From: Capitella teleta
Taxonomy: Eukaryota; Annelida; Polychaeta; Capitellidae
Assembly: GCA_000328365.1 (NCBI GenBank)
Contig: KB298452.1
Coordinates: 3,479-67,478 of the forward strand
Direction of reading: 5' to 3'
Length of the DNA: 64,000 bases
The translations under genes and the position numbers were made by a program. Below, in pieces: positions 23,901 through 35,519 of this stretch. The stretch's first letter is position 1; every line of letters begins with the position of its first letter. Under the pieces are notes generated by a model. It made no database searches, was not told the origin of the DNA, and was given only the letters and a program-made list of their open reading frames with translations.

Positions 23901-26900
23901 CTCATAGATCATAACGTTACCAAAATTCGAAAACCCTGATTCGTCGAAAACCCTCTTCGTCGAAGTGTTTTCGCTGGTCCCTTCAAATTCGAGTTAGCGG
24001 GGTTTTACTGTACCACAATAGACAGTGGTACACAGTGCCCGGCCTTGTTACGCAGTTGGGCAGCACTGAAGAGTCACCGAAGAATTCTAATTATAACGGA
24101 TTACAATTATAATTCACAATCATAACACCTGGGGCCTGATCGGGTCTCGAACCTGTTATAGTTTCAACATAACTAGTTCATTACACATGTATATTGAGAA
24201 TTGTGAATTTGCTATAAATACTAAACTCAACTCAGATAATCATCTCAAATAGATTTCATCATAATCACTATATAAACCCTGTCTATCGAATAAAAAATGT
24301 CGTTCATCTCCAGAATATCTTCTCACTCAGAACTACAACATGGTGTCAGAAGTAATTTAAAGACCCGTCCATGGCTCCTCAACAGAACCATGAGCAAGCA
24401 ACATAGACCGCAATTAGACTGGACGCCGGACGCCAAGTTACCAACCCGTTTCAAAGCATGGAAAGCAGAGATTGAAGATGAAATTCTCTTATTTGAAGGT
24501 GAGGATAAACCCTCAAAGTATATTTGCAACTTTGTCAAAGTTTGCTCAGGCGAAAGAGGAAAAGCAATCCTCGCAGAGTTAAACGTTTATCAAGAGGATA
24601 AAGATTACGAAGTAATTTTTAAGGCATTGGAAAAGAAAGTAAGGCCATCAAATGAAGAAATTTCTGCGAGTAGCAAATACTTTTACTTACGTCAAGGCAA
24701 TGCATCTCTTGTCGATTTCTTCAAGCAAGCTACTGAAACGGTTGAAGCAATGAAAATAGAAGAGAACCCCAAAGATAAAACTCTAAGAAACTTACTTCTG
24801 AACGGATTAGCAAGCCGAGAAATTTACAGAGAATGCCTTAAAGAAAGAGCAGATCATCTCACCAGTAACAGAGTAATGGAAATCGCTTCGAATATAGAGG
24901 CCCGAAATCTAATGGCGGATGATCTCTCGGATATGGCAAGCCAAACATTACCACAAAATGCTTTATCAAGAGAAAGCAGCACTTTGGTAAATAAGATCAA
25001 CCATCGTGAGAAAACTAACAATACTTCCATTTCACAGCAATCTATTAGTAAGCCTTCTATGCGTTGCGGATGGTGTGCCGGACAGAAACGATGCAGAAGA
25101 CAAGATTGTCCAGCAAAAGATTCCAAGTGTAATCATTGTGGAAAGATGGGTCATTGGAGCAAAGCCTGTAGAATGAAAAACAGAGAAACAGATCACAAAC
25201 AGAAAATCCATCGAATCTCAGACGCAGATGAAGGCTTTGTTCAGACAAATAATGATCATTGTGACCATGATGATTCAAGATCTGTTGAGTTTAACTCCTT
25301 GAACACTTTTCCAGATCCCAAAGCACCCCATTTACGTCCTCTCTGGTTCAGCGAACGACACGACTCATCCATTCATCTGGTTGAAGCAGAAGTAGATTCA
25401 GGCGCCGGATGCAATACTTTCCCACTCTACCTTTACAGAAAGATATTTGGAGCAGCACCCTTAGAACCACCGTCTGTTGTCATCAAAGCTTTTGGCGATC
25501 AACCAGTAAGAAACCTTGGATGCAAAGTTCTATTTCTCCACATAGGTAAACAAATCCTACAAAAGAAATTCCAAGTGTGTGACGTAAGAAAGAATCCGAT
25601 CATCGNNNNNNNNNNNNNNNNNNNNNNNNNNNNNNNNNNNNNNNNNNNNNNNNNNAAGTTCAAGACCTCATTCCCATCAAACAGCGACTGAATACCCAGC
25701 AAGATGATTCGCGTGAAGCTATGCTCTCTGCTAAGCATACATCTCAAGAGTACTACAACAGCCACGCAAAGGAACGAGAACAGCTGTCAGAACTTCAACA
25801 TGTTTGGTACAAGAAAGACCCTGTTGCTCATTGGCAGAGAGGAAGCGTTGTTCAAATCGCCGACACCCCGAAATCATATGTGGTACAAGATGATTCTGGC
25901 GCGCGATACCAGCGTAACAGCAGACATGTGAGGCCTGCCACAGTACCAACGGACTCAGAAGATCCGTCAGACGCCACTCCCCTAGTAGAACCTGATCGTT
26001 CGAAGGATGTGCCCCGTACGTTTACGGAGACTGGTGACGTCATCACTCGTAGTGGACGTGTGAGCAGAAAGACCGTCAAATATACCGCCTGAGTGTTATG
26101 TACATTTGTATTTACGTTAACGTTTTGTGTTATGTAATATAAGTTCATTTATTTTATAAAAAGGGAGATGTTATAGTTTCAACATAACTAGTTCATTACA
26201 CATGTATATTGAGAATTGTGAATTTGCTATAAATACTAAACTCAACTCAGATAATCATCTCAAATAGATTTCATCATAATCACTATATAAACCCTGTCTA
26301 TCGAATAAAAAATGTCGTTCATCTCCAGAATATCTTCTCACTCAGAACTACAACAGAACCCGGGACCTCAACCCCACGGTCGGCTTGACAAGTTTTTGAT
26401 TTTGCTGCTGAATCCAACTTGTCAAGCATAGGCTTGATGAGTTTCTCCTCTTCTTTTATTTTTAGTTTATTTTAAATGGGGGTCGCGACCCTCATTTTGA
26501 AAACCACTGATATAACCACACGAATAACCACCTGTATGTTGTGTGTCGGCTGTCAATATGACGCTGTGCCCTGGATCTCTGAGCACCTTCTGACTTTCGG
26601 TTTCTTCATCTGGGATTCTAAAGGAAAAATAAACTTATCATCTGACATAATTCAAATCAGCTGCATACTCTGTGCTCTGAGTGGTTTTGCCAGAATGAGT
26701 CCTGACAGGAGAATTGGATTCCGCAGGAAAAGCGATCATTTTTGTGGCATCAACTTTTATTACGTCATTGCACTGGAATTCAAAGGAATTAAAACAGAAA
26801 AGAAATCGACATTCTGCATGAGGTAGGATGAGTAATATCCAGCTGATGTCAAAACAGCATGAAATTAATGGATGAAAGCTCAGTTGAGGGTTAAGCAGGA

Positions 26901-27931
26901 ATTTCTCACTGAAACCTCATAAAGTACAAAGAAAGGGTGCGTACTGGTTGAGTTTCACTTTCAGCGTCTGACAAATCAAGCGAGACGGAAGGTTGCAGGA
27001 CGGCCGGAGATGGACTCTGATGGGAAACGGGAATTCCCCTGCAAACAAGCTGATGCAACCCAAAAATAGAAATAACAAAATTCATACCTTCGGGGAGTAG
27101 TAGCTTGAGCTTTCTCTGCGAGCGTTTCAAAGTTCTCAATTCGTGATTTCTGAAGCAAGGAGCTCTGCATGGAGTCGTGTAACATGCTGTCAGCTTTAGA
27201 GGAATCTAGATGCGATTTTGTGAGAGACATTCTGGCCATCATGCTAGATGACAGCAGAGAAACATCTGGAAGGAGATACAATTGATCACCGTGACAAGGA
27301 CAGCGGCTCCTAGCTCACTGGGAGATGACTTTGTTTCAGATGTGACTTTTGGTATCATGTCATATCCTGGAGGATCGGTTACCAACCGACCTTGAGCCAA
27401 TGCTCGTCTGAGAAGAAAATAAAATGTTCAATTTGATGAGAGCGCAAGTCATGATAATATTCATTTACGTGTGACTCAGTCATAAAATGTGATTTAGAAG
27501 ATCCGTCAGAATAAGTTATAACACCTCGGGCCAGAACCATCTTCCCCACAGATTATGGCAACAGACTGAAGGGGAGATATGCCCTACGTACAACTTCAAC
27601 TTTCAGTGACTGAGTGAGTGATTCACTCAATCACTGAGTCAATCTTCAATGAGTAATGATTGAGTTCAGAGTTGAGTTTCTATAATAATAATTATAATAT
27701 TATAATATTATGTTATAATATTATTAAAAATATAATAATAATTATTATAGTATAAATATAATAATAACTATCATTAATTATATTTATAAAATAAATATTA
27801 TAATAATTTAAATTATAAGTAAATTAACTATTCGCCGAGGGCAAGCTACAGAGGAAGGCATACCTCCTGTTGGTCTTCGGAGTATCTGTTTCGACGTTCG
27901 CCGACTTATAGAGTTCTCGTTTCGCTGACAT
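20927..27931 (-). CDS. HAUS8: HAUS augmin-like complex subunit 8
   Basis: Subunit of the augmin complex, which binds spindle microtubules and recruits gamma-tubulin for branching nucleation; in vertebrates HAUS8 carries the microtubule-binding N-terminus. Exons from the start: 27864-27931, 27319-27407, 27088-27265, 26945-27038, 26669-26772, 26532-26617, 22508-22637, 22417-22460, 22259-22365, 21924-22200, 21539-21774, 21373-21492, 20927-21274; about 626 residues. The C-terminal half is helical/coiled-coil and contains LSPVLPHLDVVQQQYSALAG, ALDTTRHQL and ESERLLGEL, which align with the human HAUS8 segment ALDTTRHEL ... TTQRLLGEL. A basic Ser-rich block with RLIASRYMSS matches the RVIESRY motif of HAUS8. 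The N-terminal 270 residues are predicted disordered and longer than in human (410 aa total). Intron 6 is 3.9 kb and filled with nested transposons. A possible short in-frame intron near 21100 could not be decided. Confidence 0.8.
22999..24010 (+). mobile_element. Non-autonomous pogo/Tigger-type DNA transposon
   Basis: 1012 bp. The left end starts CAGTAAAACCCC and the right end finishes GGGGTTTTACTG, with a TA on both sides (22997-22998 and 24011-24012), the Tc1/mariner/pogo target. Inside each end, words such as aactcgaa, ttcgtcgaagtgttttc and ccctcttcgtcgaa are repeated. It keeps only the N-terminal part of a transposase (23550-23786), so it cannot be autonomous. It sits inside the SINE copy. 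Confidence 0.85.
23550..23786 (+). CDS. Truncated pogo/Tigger transposase, CENP-B-type N-terminal helix-turn-helix
   Basis: 78 codons starting MATKRKITCVTLETK, followed by AIADKFGIPPSTLSTWIKN, the typical CENP-B/Tigger/pogo DNA-binding helix-turn-helix. The frame ends after SRTKNIPLSG. The rest of the usual roughly 500-600 residue protein (second DNA-binding domain and DDE catalytic domain) is absent by internal deletion. Part of the usual helix-1 spacing also looks shortened. It could still encode a DNA-binding peptide, but nothing shows it is expressed. Confidence 0.7.
   Translation: MATKRKITCVTLETKFLAISEKAIADKFGIPPSTLSTWIKNSEKIQAHYRESGGDRMLRSKASRTKNIPLSGPILYIL
24154..24340 (+). repeat. 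5' LTR of the Ty3/gypsy-type element
   Basis: 187 bp, TG...CA ends. Identical by eye to 26169-26355. Confidence 0.85.
25606..25655. other. Assembly gap of 50 N
   Basis: A round 50-N run, probably a gap of unknown true length, within the LTR element. Confidence 0.95.
26169..26355 (+). repeat. 3' LTR of the Ty3/gypsy-type element
   Basis: 187 bp, preceded by a purine-rich tract (aaaaagggaga). Identical by eye to the 5' LTR. Confidence 0.85.
27660..27832. repeat. Extreme AT-rich, self-complementary tract
   Basis: Runs of ataat/attat words that can fold back on themselves, upstream of HAUS8 exon 2 (within intron 1). No gene content. Confidence 0.6.
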
Positions 27932-29786
27932 GTTCAAGATGTTGATGGACAATCAAATCAAACGAAATTAACTTTCTGAACTTCTGCTACTGCTAGCATT
28001 CCGAACTGAGCGGTTGTTGAAAACATGAGGTGAAGCTACGTGGTATTCCCAACGTTTGGGTATCATTCCCCAGAAAATAACATAATAAAATATGTACCAA
28101 ATTAACAAGTACTTTTAAATTTATTGATTACTGGTAAATAAACCAAGTTTCTGAATTTCTTCCGATAATCATCCACTATTTACATTTGTATTACAAGGTG
28201 GGCATGCAGCATCACGCCATAGATTTGGTGCGTTATGACAAATCAATGACTCAATGCGTTATGATTCGCGGCTAAGTGACCTTTTTTTAAGTGCACTTGT
28301 ACTTTAGTTGCATACTTAGTAAGAGAATAATAATTATTCTAGAACAAGTTCTATACAAGTGCCATTGATTGAGTAAAGGGAAAGAGATAACGAGATTGAA
28401 AGCTTAGATTTATTTCGTGAATAAATATAGCAACAGATTCCAGAATAATTATTCAAAATTGGTCGTTTAACACAATGAATAACAACAAAATCAAAATCAA
28501 AAACAAAAACAAAATCGAGATAAAAACAAAGTTATCAAACACTCCTCATCAGCTCATGGATATGAATAAAGTTGTACAATGAATTGGATATGAATTTATA
28601 CTTGTAACCAAATAGTCAGGCCTTGTTAATTAATCCAATCTTAATTCTAGGAAACTGAAGCATTGTAAACCAGTTATGTAATCCTGCCTTTCTGTTCATC
28701 CAACCGTCGGAACCAAAGATGCCAAATAAACGAGGTGTGACCATATTGGGAAAAAATAGCTTCAAAAACATTCAAAACACCGAATGCAACTTAATTTACA
28801 ACATTGAGTATTGGCGTTTTCAAGAAAACAAAACTGCAAAAAAAAAAGAGACTCGAGAACAATATCACACAGCAGAAAATGAGAATCACTCTATTTGGGG
28901 AAAAATTCCTTGTTGATAAGAATTCCTGTGTCAATAGCCACAAATTATTTTTCTCCCTGATTATTCAAAAACATATACGTAAACAAGGATTAGGTGATTA
29001 TGTTTAATTCAATAATTTGATCAGTCAAAATATTGTTTCATAAACTTAATTCCCAAGAAAGTTTTACTTTCAGTAAAGAAACGATGAAAACAATTATAAT
29101 AAAATTAGTACCAAGGTATACATGTTAAAAAAACACTTGCACAACTAGTAAAATCAATAAATTTTGAAGTGAAATGCAGCAGATAAAATAGAAGATTATA
29201 AAATAAAGAGTATTATGAAATTTAGGGCATGAATCGAATTCTGTGAAAAAAATAAAAATAAAGGAAACAAATAAAAATAGACAAGAGACAAATATTCTGG
29301 CAACAGAAGCAACAGTCAGGTCAGAAAATTCACTGCTTTCATATGTATTATTATAGGCATGGTGTTATACATTACATGTCTGACACAGAAAAAAAAAAAA
29401 AAAAAAAAAGAGATTTATTGGAAAAATAAGAAGACATTCTGTAAAAAAAGTGAATTTGAGATTTCTATTAGAGTCTGTCAAATGCTGACTCAGTCTTCAA
29501 ACTGCACGCATTATGACACAAATAAAATGCATCGCTCTTTCCTTTGTTACTGCGAAAACAAAGAGGGTTGAAACAGATCTAAATAAATTAATCGTGAAAA
29601 AAAGAAAATTGAAGAAGAAAACAGAAAAACAGTGATCAACCAAGTGAGAGCACACAATATCTTCAGATCAACTTGAATCAAAAGCAAAGATTCATGGCTA
29701 AAATGCAGATTCTGATCGTGGAGTGGAATGAAAGCGTTGAGCTCCTCCCCCTACTCCTCCTCCTCTTTCCTCCTCCTCCTTCTTCC
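27932..29786. other. Region between HAUS8 (5' end) and SorCS (3' end)
   Basis: Holds the HAUS8 promoter and, on its far side, the probable 3' UTR of the SorCS-like gene. Much of 28440-29680 is A-rich (long a/aaac/aaat words, an A run at 29391-29408), which makes several lysine-rich false open frames. No independent gene seen. Confidence 0.45.
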
Positions 29787-32700
29787 TCAGCAGTTGACAA
29801 CACCTCTGCCTCCTGGTCCCATCATCAAATGCGCGCCTGTGAGATTGCCAATCAGATCATTATTTGCTACGGCAACCACTCACCCAAGGGGTCATCAGCG
29901 AGGTCATCGTCATCCAACGCTAGCCGCTGATTGGTCAGATCAGGGTTGGGGTCGAGTGGGGGGTCGTCGTCATCCGTGTCGTCAAGGAGAGCGTCATCTA
30001 TCCCCTGTGAGCGACTGTGCAGAATGGAGTAACGATGTCTGCTGCATCGCATCATCCTAAGCACAAAAAATTCAACCACATGGAACCGTCAGATGTGAAG
30101 AACCTTTTGTAGTAGATGAAGATGAGTACGCTGATGAAGATGGCGACCAGCAGCAGAGGAACGCACACGTACACAGCCACATAGTTCGTTCCGCCTGACC
30201 CGGAATTCCTTTCGTGCGTGACGTCGGCTAAGCTGGTCACTCTGGCCGTGAATTCCATGCCGAAATCCGCTTTCGTTAAATTGACCTCCAGTGCACGCTG
30301 GGCGAATTTCTCTTGCAATTTCAAGGCAATCTGAATCGATGAGGAATCTGTGGTATTTCTTTGTGCCCTGGAAGGAGTCAATGACTGACCTGGTCAATGG
30401 ATTTGTCCTCAGTGGACGTCTGAATGACCGGTAGAATGGACACGATCGCGGTGGTCGTGAATCCTCGCAGAGTGTCCACTTCAAATCGCTGGGGAGGCTC
30501 ATTCAGGACCTACAGAAATAAATTCATAAACCACTCAGTGTCAGAGGTCGTTGTACCTGAACGAGACTTCGCTTCACGAATTCAGAGAAAACCTGTCGCC
30601 CCAAAACGGTATCCTGTTTAAGGCGGTTTGTGTTGGGGTCAAAGAGCAATTCAAAAATCCTCATCGTTCCTGAAATTCAACGAGGATAAATCAATGAACG
30701 ACGATCCAATCACCAACCGTAGACGATCACGGGGAACGTCCGAAACACGGAACCAACGTCATTAATCGCCTCCACTCGAGTCGTATAGTTGCCAGCTTCT
30801 TCAAACGTGTGGTCGACGATACGATCCCACGTCAGCAGAGGGTGTTCCCCGATTTTCTAGAAATAAAATCGTAAATTACGTGAGAAGATATTTCTCTCTT
30901 AACTAGGGCTGGGCGGATATTGCTTTAACACGGATACACGGATAACGGATATCCGTGTTACTGATATCCGACGGATACGGATACGGACACGGATATTTAT
31001 GCCCAAACACGGGAGCATGCACCTGCAGCGTAATGGCTCAGCGCCTGGCACACGCTGTGAGCGCAAAAGCCACGCTCTGTCTGCAGCAGTTAAAGACAAG
31101 CGACCTTGACCTACTGCTGTCATCCTTATTGCTTCTTGTACATTTCTTTTATCAAAACATTCAGAATAGGTTTCAAGAGGCATCGCACATGCAGACAGCT
31201 CGCTTGCCTGTCGATTTCAGAGGTGAATTCCTTATCAGCGCAGGCTATTTCAAGTATTTTCCCCAACTTCACGAGTTGCAGATTATAAGCCCAAGACGGA
31301 ACGACAGTAACGTGCACTTTGTGCTACAGTGCACACTTTCAATAAACATGATTTGAAATGTACAAACTTAGTAACTTCATGAGGCGCAAGTCAGTTCATA
31401 ACTTCATGGCAATTATTGTTCTATAGAAAGTTTGAAATAATTCAAGTCGCAAGATTGCCAAGTAGCGGGCCGAGGCATATGTACTAGTCTGTATTAACTG
31501 TTCAATTTCAAACATGGTTCAAGGTCGAGAAAGTGATGAAATTCAGTGCTGTTTGTGGTTCACACGAAAACTGCAATTGACAAAGCTGTCATGTGTAACG
31601 GTGTTGAAAAATAGGCACTAAAGGAGATAGTCATCAACGCGTGGTTTCGTCACTTTTGCGTGATGATTGAAGAGATTCAAGGGCATAGAATTGTGTTTAT
31701 TTAAAACAAATCAGAATTAGCGCATTGTTGACATCGTGTTATCTTGTAATTGACATCGCTCAGCTTCAGTGAGCAGCGCTTGTGTGCGGAATGGCTGTGC
31801 GCTACGCTCACTGTGCGCTCGAAACATACACTTAAAATTTACACTATCCGTGTTTAACTATCCGTGTTGAAACACGGATCACGGATAGTATTGAAAAACC
31901 CCAATATCCGTGCTGTCACGGATATCGGACACGGATATCCGCCCAGCCCTACTCTTAACTACCAACCTCATCTCCAAAGCTCCACAAGTAGTGAACGTGA
32001 CTGAGCTCCGTGGTATGAGGACCAATCGTCAGCAGTTCAGCCTCAAAATAGACGTTTTGACCCTTGACGGCGCCACGAGGAATACCGATGAACATTCCTT
32101 TCAATTTATCTGCAAGACACACCGGTGAATGCGATCGCTCAGAGGACTAGTGCGAGGCGGACCTTCGACAATGATTTGCAGAGAGGCAGATGCCGAGCCT
32201 TTAGCATTGGTGGCCGTGACTGAAATCGTGTACTGACCCCGCTTACCAAAGCTATGCGACACAGGAGACGCTGAGGTCAATCCAACAAAACTCGCATTTG
32301 AGGACGAATCACCAAAGCTCCACGTGTACGACGTTGAAAGCACAGAACCCTAAGATAATTAGCAAAGTTCTCTCGAGAATCCTCCTTCAACTCACTTTGC
32401 TTTGCATGAGTTCAAAGCTGATGTTTTTTCCGCTTTCGACCGCGGCTGAAAGGGTCCCTCCGTGCGTGATAACGAGGCCACGAGGGGACATCACCGGACA
32501 CTCGGTCGGCACAGGTTCATACTTCTCACGAGCGGTTCCGTTCTGACATTTATCCGAAGCAATTTTACGATACCTGACGACACTTTGCAAATGAGAAGAG
32601 GAGATTAATTTAAGAAGCTCACCCTTTGGATTTCATGTATGGCTTCCCCTCGGGACATTTCCCTGACGGTTCCTCAGGGTCAAACCACGACGCAGCTACA

Positions 32701-35484
32701 CACATTCCATTTTCCGACGTGTAACCAAAATCACTGGATGACGAAACGAATTAACATCAGCGTTACACAACACAAACAAACCATTCATAATCCTCCTCTG
32801 TGCATTCACATAGCGTGATAACCGCTGAGTTCTTGCGCTCGGGTCCAATGAGACATTCAGAGTCAGGCTTGCGTCGCTTGTAAACAATGCTCTGGCCCAG
32901 CAAGCATTGATGTTGAGCCAACTGAATGCACAAGATTAAAACAGATTCATCTAACGTGATTATTCACATGATCTAAAGGCTTCCAGTCGTCAAAATCGGC
33001 GTCCGTGCAAGAGCGGCTTAAGATGCTGCTGAAGTCGAGCTTAATCACAGTCCACCCGGCATCTTTGTCGTGCCCAAAAATGCTTCAAGAAGAGACGTCG
33101 TCAGCTAGCATTACAAGCAACATGGGACAAAACCTGACAACAGCTGAGGAGATCCCGGGTTCATTCAAGATGCCGTCCACTCGGAGCAACTGGTTCTTGA
33201 ATGTGTGCGTTTGGAAGGAATGGCCCTCGGTGCAACTGTACCTGAAGAGTGAAAACATTCGCAGTGCTTCTTCAGCCATAAACGATTGACAAGCACACGC
33301 ACAGAATCTCCTTGCTCTGTCGCTTGCTGTCCAACTGAATGATGACCATCGCTCCTCCCTGGTCGATTATTGTGAAGCCGTAATTTCCCTCGTACAGCTA
33401 CAAAAACTACAATCATCTCCGCTTCAAAAACCACAAAAGACGACGCGCATACCATTCGCCAGGTGATTCCTCCGTCTCCCGAATAGAACAGATCCGACTG
33501 AGCCTCAGCGAGTGAAGACCCGAGAGAGCCTGAAGAGAGGATGGCGAGGGATTGGGGGAGGGTTTCGGTTGAGGTGTTTACCTTGCGCGAGGATCATCCC
33601 AGGAGCATTGGCTTCAGATAGAATGAACGAATATCCGTAGATGTAACTGCTGAATTGCAGGTGCAGGTGTAGACGACAGTCATCGCTCTGAACGAAGCAA
33701 GTGACATGTGAACATTTAGCGTCAGTGCAGACGTACTTTGTGGCATGAGATCTTGGTGCCGTTGGGATACTTGAGGGGGGGTGTAAGGGTGTGCCAGTGG
33801 CTGCCTTGGTCGTATGAGATGTATGTCTTGGTGCTGTTCAGGTCAAAAGAGTTCACAATGTACGTTCCCTCTTGACCGTGCACCTGGGGAAATCGAGCGT
33901 ACGATTGGATTATGCGGCGGGGTTCTTACTTCATAGAGATCTGCGTCAAATCCGCCCTCCGATTTCTGCAAGGCCATGATCCTCTCAAGGGATGTGATGT
34001 AATAACGACCAGTCACATCAGACAGATAAAGGTTCACAATGCGAGATCGGTGGCTGGCCGCAATGAACACCTGACTCTGGTCGCTGTCAACTACACTGAA
34101 ATCCTAGAAAACACATCGCGTAAGATCAGAGAGGATTCGGACAACGAGGGACAAACCACAGGGTTCATGTCTCCCGGGAAGTAAGCACGCTCGAACGGAC
34201 CACGTTTATGCGAAACATACAGGTGGCTGTAGAACTGATTGCTTTTCTGGGTTTAAAAAGGTTAAAAGGGAAATTAATAAAATAACAAATGCGTTATATA
34301 TGAATACCTGTGCAAAGATGTATTCATTCTGAACGAGTAATGAATCAACGTCAATGAAGTTCAACTCTTTGGGCTCTTTGCAATTTCCTTCTTCTGAATA
34401 TGGGCTGTGGCATACTCTGTAAATGCTCTGTCCTGGAATGACAAGAGATTTACCCGAGTGGTCTAACATGTTGTCACACTGACCAGTGACCATATCTAGA
34501 GCTTCCATATGAATCGTGGTCAAGTCTTGGTCAATTTCAGGAATGGCCCAGTAGAAACGTGAGCTGACCTCGGTGGCAATGTACTCCCACGATTGACCAA
34601 AGTCAGTCGTTAAAGCCAGCTAAAAAAACAAGTGTTCTTGATGAAAAGGTAAAAACAAAAAGACTGACAGACTTTTCTCTCAGCTTCTGAATAAACGAGA
34701 AAGGAATCGTCAAGCGTCGGGTGAAATTGGACGATATCTGGACGAACAGGAACGTAATGCACGTTTAAAAAACTGACACCTTCATCGGTTGTTCTGAGTA
34801 AGATTTGATTGGTTGCATCGGTGAAGACTAGCTGAAATATGGCAAGATGATTTTTGGGCTTATAATGGGAAAATTCCGAGCGCTACCTTTTTGTGGTTGT
34901 TGGGGCACACCTTGTAATAGTCCAAAATAATCTTCTTGTCGAGGGTCGGAAGAGTGACAGGACTGAAGTCGGAACCATAGTTGGTTGACCTGGCAAAACA
35001 ATTTGAAAATAAACTTTGAAAATACAAGGAATTAATTAAAATTGGTGGTAACAATACTTAGATCACAATATGAATGCATGAATTATTACTTTTAATTGAG
35101 GCACCCCTATGAACAATAGACATATTATTCGAGAAATGACCCAATAATCTTCGTTTTCAATTGTCCGCAACCTGATTGTCTAACATCGCACCTAAATTAC
35201 CATGATATCATTGTGAAGATTGTCCTCTCTACATTCTAGAACTATTAACTTGGACTTAAATCATCCAACCAATCGCAAAGCAAAAAACAGGACCCCTAAC
35301 CAGGGTCAAAGTTGCCCACCTAACTCATATCAATGCTTTTATAGATCCATAATATATTTTTGGGTTATCGAACTTCAAATGGCTATAATATCTCAGTGAC
35401 CGGTCAGCATATTTCTTAAAACAATCACCAAAAAGTCCAGCTTTTCAATCTCTATCCGATGAAATAACTCACTCAGAATTAATC

Positions 35485-35519
<35 letters not shown>

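Larger units (their letters stand above)
24154..26355 (+). mobile_element. Ty3/gypsy-type LTR retrotransposon (fossil), interrupted by an assembly gap
   Basis: Two 187-bp LTRs bound it, each starting TGTTATAG and ending CTACAACA, with a 5-bp target duplication GAACC (24149-24153 and 26356-26360). A primer-binding-like tggtgtcagaag follows the 5' LTR and a purine tract precedes the 3' LTR. Parts seen: a gag region with one CCHC zinc knuckle, the beginning of a protease-like domain, and a C-terminal integrase-type tail. The middle of pol is not shown because of the 50-N gap at 25606-25655. By eye the two LTRs are identical, which suggests a young insertion. Whether the element is whole cannot be judged because of the gap. 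It lies inside the SINE copy in an intron of the HAUS8-like gene. Confidence 0.85.
22873..26385 (-). mobile_element. SINE copy split by two later insertions
   Basis: Reverse-orientation copy of the SINE seen whole at 40615-41068. Remaining pieces: about 22873-22996 (3' part, with gggcgccagaacagaaggc), 24013-24148 (middle, with ggccttgttacgcagttggg and the B-box complement) and 26361-26385 (start of the tRNA-like head). The breaks coincide with the ends of the pogo element and the LTR element, so the SINE is the oldest layer. Beyond about 26385 the head no longer matches. Confidence 0.8.

Noticed and set aside
29359-29571. Small lysine-rich gene in the A-rich region
   Set aside because: The frame crosses an A run and lies in the likely 3' UTR of the SorCS-like gene.
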